Source: Notospermus geniculatus (taxonomy: Eukaryota > Nemertea > Pilidiophora > Heteronemertea > Lineidae). From it: a stretch of DNA of 64,000 nt. The stretch's first letter is position 1. Every line of letters starts with the position of its first letter. The DNA lies in NCBI GenBank assembly GCA_002633025.1, contig NMRB01000120.1, positions 286,020 to 350,019 of the forward strand, given 5' to 3'. The translations under genes and the position numbers were made by a program. The notes under the pieces were generated by a model. It saw only the letters and a list, made by a program, of their open reading frames with translations, did no database searches and had not been told where the DNA came from. Of the stretch, positions 1-12,100 are shown piece by piece.

Positions 1-518
1 TCTGTCAATACATTTGACAGAAGCATAGCAACAGGTAAGCTGATTTAAATAACTCCATCCCGTCATTTAAAGGCAGTTAATTAAGCTGGATTATATACAG
101 GCCTATATACAGTAGAAACTCCTTATCGGACACCTCTCCATCAATAACAATCCTCAATAGAGGCTATGCACGTGACGTCATCAGCGAGGTGACACCATGT
201 TGGATGGAACATTGTGACCTGCTGATGCAGTGCATCTGACCACGTGCTCCGTCCGTTTTCCATCCAACACGTGGCGTCATACCCATTGATGACGTCATTT
301 GATGACGTCAGTGCATAGCCTCTATAGGGCACGTCTGTTCATTCTGACTCCTGATGTCGAGGACACTTCTCAAGGACAGCACCGGGCAGTTCTAAAGGTG
401 TCTTCAATCAAGAAGTTCCACTAAACATGTACAGTACTCACAAGTCAACAGTGTGCATTACACTGCAGCACGTCTTATTCTCATTGGGAACCAATCAAAG
501 GGGATATCAATTCTGGCA
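1..518. other. LRRK1 3' flank / 3' UTR with MITE
   Basis: AT-rich sequence below the LRRK1 stop. It contains the inverted-repeat element at 161-322. I see no AATAAA on the minus strand here. Confidence 0.5.
161..322. mobile_element. MITE, CTATAG/TGACGTCA family, copy 1
   Basis: 162 bp. Ends are AGGCTATGCAC and GTGCATAGCCT, followed inward by TGACGTCA on both sides. Flanks are CAATAG and CTATAG. A second inner pair (ATGTTGGATGG / CCATCCAACAC) strengthens the fold. No coding capacity. It sits about 200 bp below the LRRK1 stop codon and may be transcribed in the 3' UTR. Confidence 0.8.
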
Positions 519-3186
519 TTACATTTTCCCCTCCTTTTCAATCTCGGCAGTACGCAACTGATTCCATAAAGTCTGCACACGGTAGAATTCTTCACAGCCA
601 TATGCCTCCCAGACAACCATCTGGTAAACATTGGAACTCTCGTCATCATCCTCATCACCTGATCCATCATCCTTCAAGCTGTCATTGACGTCATTGCTGC
701 CAATTCTGTAAAATAAACGTGTTGCCAAAACCCTGTCTGGCCCAATGCCCACAAGGTGCCGTATGCGTCCATTTTTGTGATTGTCCAGATCTTTTGTTTC
801 TAGGATAGACAACACTTGTCCATACGGATTGTAACAGAGACTACCGCTGTCAATACTGACTACAATGATATCACCACTGTTACGCCCTATCCATAATGTC
901 TGGTCTCGCACGACTAGAAGGGATCGCACCTGCTGCAATACTGACGCCATATCCTTGTCACACTTATACCCTCGAGGATGTTCACTGCGGCCGCGTCGGC
1001 GGCCTAATTTTGGTCGTTTTGCCGTCTTGTTGGGTAAAGTCTGAGAAGTTGGACTACAAGTGTCTCCGCTAACAGTAAATTTATCACTCAAAATACCATC
1101 CTTCATTATTTCCATTGCTTTCTCAACATCGCTACCACTCCTGAGAGTAGCCAAACCAGTGTCACCCTGTGAAAAAAGCTCCGTTCTTCCAATATTGCTG
1201 TTGTCCTTCATCCCAATTGATTCAAAACCTTTCATCACGGACTTCATTGAGTCCACATGACTGCTGACAGGGGATGGAGTTTTGGGAACATGATCTTTTT
1301 CCTTTTCAGGCTCTTTCATAGCTGCCTGGATGTTGAAAAAATGTTTGAGGAGAACATTCTTGTCCTTTCTCTCATCATTGCTATTCGTTGGTTCTTTCTC
1401 TCGTTTTTTTGCCATTGCTGCAGAAGATGATGCCTGTGACTGCATTTCTTCTGCTGGGCCTACTATTGAGCCTTGGCTTTCCGTCGACTCAGGCTCTTCT
1501 CCACTCTTGGAAATATCAACTGGAACCTCTGTGAAGAAACCTCCAACCCGGTCCCGGCTACCAGAACTGCTCTTTGGCTGTGAGCCACCTCTACGCATCA
1601 CTGGGATATCCATATCTTCACTTCCAAATGCTGCCTCTGGTTCAAACTGCACCTCTGCAATCTCGTGATTAATTTCAACATTCATGCAGTTGAATATGTA
1701 TCTTTTTGTCCTTGACCTGGCATCAAATTCCAAAATATCACATGACCACTGCTGCAAACACCACACACGAGTTCCTAAACTTTTCAGCTGTTTGACATAT
1801 GTTTTCTGCTTCAACAAAATGCGTGCACTGTCTAGACTTAGCGTATTTGATTTGATTATAGAAATGCTGTTCCCACAACCAACCCATATTTCTTCCGTTG
1901 CTGTGACCTTCTCTAGACAAATCGCTGGAGAGTCCTCGTTCTCCCCCTCACCAACCTGAAGCACTCCATACAACTTCCAGTTATCCATGTCACCAGTCTC
2001 ATGTGGGACTTTCTGGATGGACAATGCAGGTGCAATATTCTGTCTTTCTCTCACATCATCAGCCTTTTCCTTAACTGGGTCTTCACAACAAAAGATGGAC
2101 ACCAAGCCCATTTCCTGGGCAACGTACACTCTTTGCGGTGGTGTGTTGTGTGGTACTGATTGTTTTTTCTTATCCTGAAATCAAAATGAACCATGCTGAC
2201 AAATTTTAGACTCCGAATGGCTACATAAAAGGTATTGAGTAAGACAGGACACCCTGTTCATGATCGAACTAGAGCTTTTTTTAAAGAAAATACCCACAAG
2301 AACTTCATAGCACATGTGGAGTGGTGTCGACTCGAGAGGAATGACTCTCAACCTTTCAGGAAGACCGGTCATCTTGTAACCAAAGATTTCAATCTCATTT
2401 TCCTGAAAGAAGAAAGGCAAGTGCTCATGAAATGTTACAAGCATTTGTTCATCACGTTGCATACACAAGGTAGAACTTGGCCTGGCCTGCCCCAGATACT
2501 TTAAGTTTAATTCGCGGCGCTGAATTATACTTCTATTTCCTCGTCTGTGATAAGTGAATGATGCGATCATTAGTTCCATCATGGATTAACTTTTTAGACT
2601 ATACAATCTATGCAACTGACATGGAGTTTGAGAACCATTGACTTGATAAACATTTGTGGATGAAATTCCCTACAAGCAGGCCTACCTTGTTTCCAATCCA
2701 CATTGTGTCAGAGACCCGCGTGGTGCATAAAGCTTTCGGCCCAGGACATCTCATCTTGTTTGCCCTGAAGACACCTCGCTCCACATCGAGAACCGAGTAG
2801 ACACGATCTGCATCCTTTCCACCCCAAATCCAAATGAACTGATTCTTGGATTTCTAAAAACATGAAAACACCATTTCACTTGACATCAAGGACCATCTGT
2901 TGCTGAATATCTCTTCACACAGTATTCTTCAATGACATTTGACAGATACTATGGTGTTTCCATGTGAAATGCATTTGTGCCTTACCGAAGTTGGTGCATA
3001 GACACAGTCAATGGAACTGAAGACTCCCTGCTCCGGTTGGGGTAGAAGGCGTTCCTGGCAGACAAACTCAGTCCTCTTCAATAGAGACACAACATCTCCA
3101 GCAGACGGGCGATGCTCCGAGTCAGAACTCCAACAGTCTTCCATTAAAGATTCGAGACAGGGGAATTTGGAGTCGATGTTCAGGGC
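519..3186 (-). CDS. LRRK1: LRRK1 exons 27-30: C-terminal WD40 region with long polar linker
   Basis: Exon 28 2686-2853, exon 29 2298-2402, exon 30 519-2174 (1,656 nt, single exon with the stop at 519-521). Blades are degenerate but match LRRK1: QFIWIWGGKDADRVYSVLDV, DTMWIGNKENEIEIFGYK, RVYVAQEMGLVSIFC, EEIWVGCGNSISII, RVWCLQQWSCDILEFD, and at the end QTLWIGRNSGDIIVVSI and VYQMVVWEAY. Between residues about 1954 and 2175 lies a Ser/Glu/Lys-rich linker with a basic cluster (KRPKLGRRRGR, about 2155) that could act as a nuclear localisation or 14-3-3/lipid contact site; that is inference. Human LRRK1 also has a Ser-rich linker at this point. Exon 29 was placed by its strong pyrimidine tract and TTTCAG at 2403, which keeps phase 0. 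Confidence 0.9.
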
Positions 3187-6100
3187 CTAGGAGAGAAAAC
3201 GACAAAAATCATTGGAAACTACCGGAACATAGACCACAGGTTGCACCAGGACATAGATCACAGTTCGAAGTCTTACTTTGCCCCTTACCTTGAGTGATGG
3301 TCTCTCTCCTTTCCTCACAGCCTGAATGACCTGACCGGCGTAGTGGTAGTTATCAAAGGGAGGGTGACCAGAAATAATCTCATACATGGTCATTCCAAGG
3401 GAGAAGAGATCCACCTGAAACAACAATCAAACGTTGAAGAGATATACATGTAATGGTCTCTTTCAACAGCTGCTGCAAGTAGTCTGACGAACAGCAAACA
3501 GTACCGGTACAAAGCCATGACATACATGTACGGTGTAAAACATTTTCCCATTAAAACGGTGTCATGCGAATCGTAACGTAAATCTCAGCACTCTGCTTCA
3601 TGATATGCTGTCCCAACCAAGAATCAGCACTGAAGTGATTAAGTCAGTCATCGTGTCTGTGAACCAACCTTCTCATCGTATGCGACTCCTGTCTGAATTT
3701 CTGGAGCTTGATAACCGGCCGTTCCTTCATTTCCCATGATACCTTGTGGCGTGTTGAAACACGATATGCCATAATCAGACAGCTTGATGTTGACTGGACT
3801 GTTGAGTTCCATATTCCATACAAGAACATTTTGACTCTTTAGATCTCTGTAGATGATGTTGTACTTGTGAAGGTATCGCAATGCAAGGGCTATCTGTGGA
3901 AAAAACAACCAGGCGTGAGAATTCTTCAAGGACCAACGAAGGCAATTTCAAAGACTATTGGCAGCACTTGGCTTGTACATACCTGGTATTGACTGCATGG
4001 CGTCTACATGTGCTGGTAGTTTACTAGGGTAAGTGTATTAAGTACCGTAGTAGTCAGGGCCTGTTCTAACTAATTCGGTTGCAAAGCAAGTTAAAACTTT
4101 CCTGTCCTTGACATCTTAGCCCAAAAATTTCAACTGGGAAACCTCACCTGAAGAACAAGCTTGTACGTCATCATCTTACTAAAGACACTTGACTGGGTAA
4201 AGTCCCTTCTCCTGTATAGGGTCAAACTGTCCTTGAACCCCTTCTCTTTCATTTCATTATCGAGGATGGAATGTAAGCTACCCATCGGGGCCAACTCCAG
4301 AAGGAAACAAGGTGGCTTCACGGAAGTGGCGATTAATGTTACGATGCATGGATGTCGTAGCTTTGCCATAAGTGCCACTTCACTCCTCAGTTCTCTGAAC
4401 ATCTGGATTGCCTGTGGTGGTGTAAGCAATGCTATGTATTGGTTATTGGCCACAAAACGACACACCTTTTCATTCCACAAGTTCATGTTTTTGTAAAGCT
4501 TTCATTAGTGCTATCAGTTGGAATGGATCAGTCTTTATTCTCACTAATTCAAAACCTACAGGTGGGAATGTTACAGCAGCCTACCTGGATGCCCACTTCT
4601 TCGTATGACACCCTGATGCTGTTGAGTTGGTGAGATCGGCCGATATCGTCTGATGGATAGTCCCCCTCAAATGCTTCAGACGCCACAAGAGTTGACGATG
4701 TATCACCTGCAAACAAATACTGTACATTGGACTGAAAATAAAGGATTTGATGCGGCCCGTGCAAATTTTCCCATGTCAGATCAAGAACACCCTACCCACT
4801 CTTTCCCTTAGGCCTGTTGAACTATTGGACCAGAAAAGCATCATCCTGTTTTAACCATGAAACCATCACTGAGTAATTGTATGTTCCAGTGGTACTGTAA
4901 CCTGACTTACTGAAGTGGGAAGGTCCAGCATGGCGACTTTTGGTGGCATCTTTGAGCTTGACGGCAGAATGGAACACTTTGGCGGCCACCTCTGTGTCGT
5001 TGTACCTGGCTTTGTAAACTGATGCATAGCCACCCTGGCCAAGGCGAAATTCTTCTGTTTCTTTCAAAGCTAATTTGGTGACATCGAGCAGAAATTTACT
5101 TGGCAGGTCTGCTAAGAGGAGGTCTGGCACCAGGATACTGAGGGGGACTGCTTGTGGATGTTTTTCACAGCTAATGGAACAATTTGCATTCTCCAGGGCT
5201 GCAACGGCACAGTCTTCATAGGTGAAGTGGTTGACAGAGAGCAGGGTGTGATAATCATCTGGGTCTTCCTCCATCTTGATGCAGTATGGACACGGGATGA
5301 TCCGACTGACTGTGGGGTCACCACGTTCATTCATATCATCTAAACCTGTAAAGAAAGAAGGGGCTTAACTGTCATTCCTGGCAATTAGGCTACATCTGGC
5401 AGATATCTATCAAACAACAGAGTGTCATCTGGCAGGCATCATTTCAAAGATCATATAGAGGTTCTTCACTGACGTCAAACGGCCGCCATACTTGCCGTCA
5501 AAATGAAGCCATGGAGGCTGCCATCTTCTTTCGGTTCAAAAGTTTAGCGGCCCGTACAGACGACTGGGAGCATACAACTAAACAAATCACTTTACCTCTC
5601 ACAGTTTCTGAGCATAAGTAGTTGGTCTGGTGTGAAAACCGTGTTGAAAACAAAGCGAATTGTCCATACGGCTTGCTGTCGGTGGCTGTAGAAGAGGGCC
5701 GATGACTGCCGACAACGTTAAAACTGCATGCTGAACGCTGTGTTGATGCTGTGACGTTGCGTCATTTGACGGCCAAAACGGCAGACATTTTGAGCTGCGA
5801 TGTCACGTGAAGAACCTCTATAGAAATCAGTTGTCAAACAACTGAAAGACTTCATGGAGAAATGTCGGTGGCACATACTGTACCCTATCGGTAAATTTGG
5901 TCATTTTGGTAAAAGCAGGGATTGTTAATAAGAAGCAAAAAGCAGATTGCAGCATACCAAGCTTGGTGTGAAAGGCAGTTTTTAAACAGTGAAGCAATTA
6001 TTCCTGATCAAGGAAATGAACGACCACAATCATATGATACAAGGCTTTTTTGAAAGACAGATTGGGCACATTTTACCATTGTTTGCAGTCTTATTATGAC

Positions 6101-9100
6101 TGCTGTTTAGGTGAAAACCCACACTTCGGGCTGCGGTGGATGCATGCGAGCATGTATGGTCCGGGTGTGTGGCAGCAAAGATACATAGCAAGGCTGGACT
6201 TGCATTCATCTTGGAGGAATCCTCCAAGCATTCATCAAGGTTTCATACAGTTTCATTTGAATGTAACTGTGAGGAGAATCCGCTCTACCGTAACGAAAAC
6301 TTTACACTTAGGGTATGAAATTTTGGTAATCATTGCTTATGAGCTGAAAACTGACATACCACACACCCTTACCTCTGTTACGTCTCTTCTGACGACACCA
6401 CAGGCGATGAACAGCTAAAATCACGGTACATTGGGTTGAAATTACAGAAGTAAAGGTTGAGGTTTGGTAGCAACGTGTGGATTTTGAAAAAAAATCTGCC
6501 TATTCTGCAGCATGTTGTGACTTGCCAAGGTACAGACAATGATATTCCTGTTTTTCAAAAATGCCCTTTGCATCAATATGGTACAGTACCGGCACCATAA
6601 ATTATGATAATGAGAATACTGGTAGGCACAGTCCCAAGAACAAAACAACAATGACCTTGACCTACTAGCTAATAAGCAAGCAATTTTCTGGCGATTCGCA
6701 GGCACTACCGGTACTCACCAGGAAACCACTCAACAATCAGACTGTCAATCTGGTCAGCAATGAATCCCATCGCAGAGAAGTTTCCGTCATTTGAATGAAC
6801 AGTGACAAGGATGCCTTCGTATCCTTGGGGATCCGCAAAAACATCCGACGACGACTCGATGACGAAGTAGCCATCCTGATGATTGACAACGATACCATGT
6901 CGCCACCAAATGTGGTTGTCATCTTTCAGGTGGAATGCTCTATGTGATCCTTTCCTGAAGGTGCCAAATTTCAGAAACTTTCATGCCAGCAAAATACAAC
7001 CTTCAGTACCGGTACNCTTTTAACAAAGCAGGGATTGTTAATAAGAAGCAAAAAGCAGATTGCAGCATACCAAGCTTGGTGTAAAAGGCAGTTTTTAAAC
7101 AGTGAAGCAATTATTCCTGATCAAGGAAATGAACGACCACAATCATATGATACAAGGCTTTTTGGAAGGTAGATTGGGCACATTTTACCATTGTTTCCAG
7201 TCTTATTATGACTGCTGTTTAGGTGAAAACCCACACTTCGGGCTGCGGTGGATGCATGCGAGCATGTATGGTCCGGGTGTGTGGCAGCAAAGATACATAG
7301 CAAGGCTGGACTTGCATTCATCAAGGTTTCATACAGTTTCATTTGAATGTAACTGTGTGAGGAGAATCCACTCTACCGTAACGAAAACTTTACACTTCGG
7401 GTATGAAATTTTGGTAATCATTGCTTATGAGCTGAAAACTGACATACCACACACCCTTACCTCTGTTACGTCTCTTCTGACGACACCACAGGCGATGAAC
7501 AGCTAAAATCACGGTACATTGGGTTGAAATTACAGAAGTAAAGGTTGAGGTTTGGTAGCAACGTGTGGATTTTGAAAAAAAATCTGCCTATTCTGCAGCA
7601 TGTTGTGACTTGCCAAGGTACAGACAATGATATTCCTGTTTTTCAAAAATGCCCTTTGCATCAATATGGTACAGTACCGGCACCATAAATTATGATAATG
7701 AGAATACTGGTAGGCACAGTCCCAAGAACAAAACAACAATGACCTTGACCTACTAGCTAATAAGCAAGCAATTTTCTGGCGATTCGCAGGCACTACCGGT
7801 ACTCACCAGGAAACCACTCAACAATCAGACTGTCAATCTGGTCAGCAATGAATCCCATCGCAGAGAAGTTTCCGTCATTTGAATGAACAGTGACAAGGAT
7901 GCCTTCGTATCCTTGGGGATCCGCAAAAACATCCGACGACGACTCGATGACGAAGTAGCCATCCTGATGATTGACAACGATACCATGTCGCCACCAAATG
8001 TGGTTGTCATCTTTCAGGTGGAATGCTCTATGTGATCCTTTCCTGAAGGTGCCAAATTTCAGAAACTTTCATGCCAGCAAAATACAACCTTCAGTACCGG
8101 TACTTAGAATCAGTTGGTTTTCATTTTTTCGCTCATGGGCATCAGGCATCCGTTCATGCAGTTCATGAGATGAGCATACGAGAACCCCAGAAATTGCAAA
8201 ACATGATTAGAAATACTCACAAGCTCCATTGCTTTGACAGCTTAACTTTCAAAGTCCGGTCAGCCACAGCTGGGTAGATATTTGATGAATTCAGTGACAG
8301 GAGATGCTTCTGCTGGCGTATCCCGACCAGAATACGGACAATAAGACGACTCCAGAATCCACTGGGAACATACTCCATCTTGTACCATCTGTAGAGCTTC
8401 TGTTGATCGCTGCTAATCCGTCTGCTTTCACCGCTGCTGACAGCTGGACGACTGTCAGATAACTTGGAGGGGATGAGCAGCCTGAAGTGACATTAATAAT
8501 GTATGAATTTGACTAAGAGAGAAGAAATTCGGCTGGGCTACCTACTTGGAGGCCAATGCACCAACTACTAGACTGTAAAGTAAATCCTCCATGGCCGGCG
8601 GGTTAGACCATGCTATATAACTGGGAGTACAGTAGAATCTCACAGTCACCTGCAGAAGGACATGCACATTGTATTTCACTGACCTATCATCGTCAAGTTG
8701 CAGGCCAATGTCAAATCGTTCTAGAAGGTGGAGATACTCCTGGAACAGAGCCTGAGGAAATCTCTTCTCATCCCTTTTGGTCAGAGATTGCTTCAGGGTC
8801 GTCAACTTCAATATTCCATTCTGCACATTCTGAAAAATAAACAGACACTTTTTAATTAACAAACTTCAGTAACTGGTGGTTATTGTTGCATTTTATATGA
8901 ATCCAGGGGCCGTGTGCATAAAACTTCTTAAGTGTAAAATTTCCCTTAAACTATTGTTCTATGGCCCCAGAATTGTCCCCACAGTCTCTCATTGTCCCAA
9001 TGTGCTCTAATTTGTTATCTAAGCAACCGAAATCACCTTGAAGTTCACCACTGTTGCCAGCATATCACAAAGCCAGGAAGGGTCAATAAAGTAGAGGGCA

Positions 9101-12100
9101 TTGAGAGCTCGGTGTTGGTCACTGTAGTGCAGAAGGACACCAGTCTCATGAAGGAACTTGGCCACTGGAATTGAAAGTTATTTAAAATACATCAAATCCC
9201 AATTTGAAACATGCAGAATGCCAGTCGCAAAACAACTTCCACAACTTAGAATGACATTTGACATTGGTAGCCTGGACATCCAACAATGGCCTTGTGTTTT
9301 ACCAACCCCTCACCCACACATAAGGTACCGGTACCTCATTGCATACCTTGATTCCGTTCCTCTGGGGTGTCAATATCTCTTACATTCACTGGTATCTTTG
9401 CGACCAGTTCTTCAAACTCCTGCTCCAGGAGAACGGGATGTTCTCCAGATTTCTTTCTCTTCTTTGCTTCTTCCAGTACCAGTTTTTCAAGCTGTAGGTA
9501 ACTGCTTGGCACCTGCAATAGTTCAACAAGAGTACCGGTACCATTATTGTAGCTGAGATAATCCTAGTGTCTGATAGAGATTGCTCCTTTATGAAAGGTA
9601 GGTGCCAAAAGAGAATTTTTCCTCCGAGGGTACTGTACCGGTACCGGTAGTTGTATATGACAGAATGTCTTTCATCTTGGCACCAATACCCCCTGGCCCC
9701 CTCCGCCCAGTCTGATTGACAAATAATTCGAGTTTTTCTCAAAGAAATCCAAGTATGATGGTGACCGGTTTTCGTGGTACTAAGACTTTACCGCCCGATT
9801 GCAGCGTTACTCGCTTTGCGTCCGTAATTGTTTTGGTATGTATCGAAAATAAAGATATTAATTTACTGCTCAGAAGTTAAAAGTAAGCTGGCTGCACGCT
9901 GGATTTCTGGAAATGAACACTCACAGCGAGCAATGCACATCGCCATCATTAGGCCGAAGGAACCAGTTTTCGTGGTATGACGTCACTACCGGGCATATCT
10001 TATCCATGGTGGCCGGTAAAGGGAGTACCGGTACCACGAAAACTGGTCACTCGATCATACATACCTGTCTTCCTATCAGTTTCTCATTCTGGGAGTGTGA
10101 ATCATTCATATTGAGTGTCACGTTATAGATCAGCTCCTTCAATTCTGGAATGCCTTTCATCGTCTTACATGACACTTCTGCTATGCCGCGAATGGCAGGA
10201 AAACCAGGACGGAAGTACATTTGACTGATCTTCTGCTTCAGCTCCTTAACTTTTCTCTCTTGGACATTTGGGTCAGGATCCAAGCGGTCAAGGAATGTGC
10301 CGATGATGATGACAGAAGCATTCGGGGCACGTGCCTGTATAAAAGTGCACTGTGTTTACTGGTGGTTGGTATACACCAAACAGAGTGTTAACAAGAACTC
10401 TACATCGTTTTTGACTTTCCCAAACCCAATTCTGAGAAATCAAAAAAAACTTGGTCAGTGGAAGAGATATAGTGGATACCCTCTGCTTGCAGGACAGACA
10501 GCATTTGGCATCAGAGTACCGGCAGTTCAATCTTACGAGGCAACAGACCTGAATATTCAAGAGCCAAGGACGAATATTCATCACTCCTTCATTATGAAGT
10601 GTCAAATCCCAGACCACCAGATACAGGGCATTCAGCGAGATGAAACACTGGTGTGTGACATAGTAGTCCTTCTGTCCGGCCATGTCCCATGTGGAGAATG
10701 TGATGGGAGGATGACTAGATATATTGAATGGCTGCAAGAAATTGAAGAGAAAACTGTGCTGTTCACTAGTTTGACAAAGACTAACGAAAAATTCTGTCAC
10801 CAAGGAATGAACATACCGGTAGTATGAAAAATTCAATTGAATAATTCAACTGACAGAGGATGTCAAAGTGCTTACTGTGATACTGTACCCTTCTCAAGTC
10901 CCAAAGAGATGTTCAGTTGGCATTATCAGTTCAGGGCAAATCTCATTGCAACTGAACATGCACAGGGTTAACTGGTCATCATCAGTTCACCACTTACCCT
11001 CCAAGGGTTAAACCTCCATTCCTTGATGACCACTCCATGTGTCGAGACATTTTCTTCATATTTGTGGCCTTGGAGAACCGACAACAACGTTGTCTTGCCA
11101 CGCCCCTAGAAATGTGTCAAATAATGGGTTAACAGCATCTTCAAAATGTTTAACAAAACGATTCTAAGCAATAAATATTGAAGCAAAATGGACTGTTTGA
11201 ATTTTAGTATTCTACAGTACAGGTCACAATTGACATCCCTACGGCTTCGCGTAAGTTACACGTAACTTACGGCTTTGGTTTCGCGCAACTCGCCAAAATC
11301 GCGTAACTCGCCTCGTAAATCACTGCGTAGCTAGCGAAATTCACGTAACCCACCTCGTAAGTTACGCGTAACATACATCGTGAGTTGTTGCGTAAGTTAT
11401 GCGTAACTTACGCAAATTTAGGGATGTCAATTGTGACCTGTACTGTACAACTACGTCACTTCTACTTCACCATCAAGGTTTGGGTGGCTGGCTAATCAAG
11501 GTAACCTAGTTGAGGATATCAAAATTCATACCTCTTTTCCAACAACCACTAACTTCACCCTCTGGTAGGGTGATGACTTGCGTAGCTTGGTCCTCAGGTA
11601 TGTCAGCACCTGTTTGGATGCCTGGAGGGTGCCAGGGCCAGCTGAATGACAACAAATAAAGCAACAATGCAATGAGTTTGACGAAAGAATCAGAGAGACA
11701 ACTGGAAAATCCTTGAGTGAGTGTCCATGTGATTACAAGATCACCCTGAAAATCATGGAACTGCCAACAGAACTGAGGCAACATCTTAATGGTGTGGTAA
11801 CAGATGTGCCAAGAAAATGAAAGGTTCCATCAGCAAATTTCATTGTAGAGGATGTACAAACTTATTTTTTAAGACCGCCACCACCTCACAAGGTGGCGGT
11901 CTTCATTGGTTTCACTGGATTTCTCTCTCTCGATCTCTCTCTCTCTCTCTCCCTCCAATCTGTGGTTTCGGCAGGATAACTCAAAAAATATGCCACGTAT
12001 CGCGATGAAACTTTCAGGAGTTGTGGATATGCATGTTACACGGAAACCTATTGATTTTGGGGGTCATCTGCCAACAATGAACTGTTTAATTAGATGAAGT

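Larger units (their letters stand above)
5912..8104. repeat. Tandem 1.1-kb duplication across the N at 7016
   Basis: 5912-7015 and 7025-8104 are nearly identical. Copy 1 has an extra 26 bp near 6210-6236, bounded by CATTCATC direct repeats. The boundary is the single N. Best read as two alleles at a contig join. Confidence 0.88.

Noticed and set aside
2403-2582. Extension of LRRK1 exon 29 upstream to about 2519 or 2486
   Set aside because: The acceptors there lack a pyrimidine tract, and the exon starting at 2402 joins DTMWIGNK to ENEIEIFGYK as in LRRK1.
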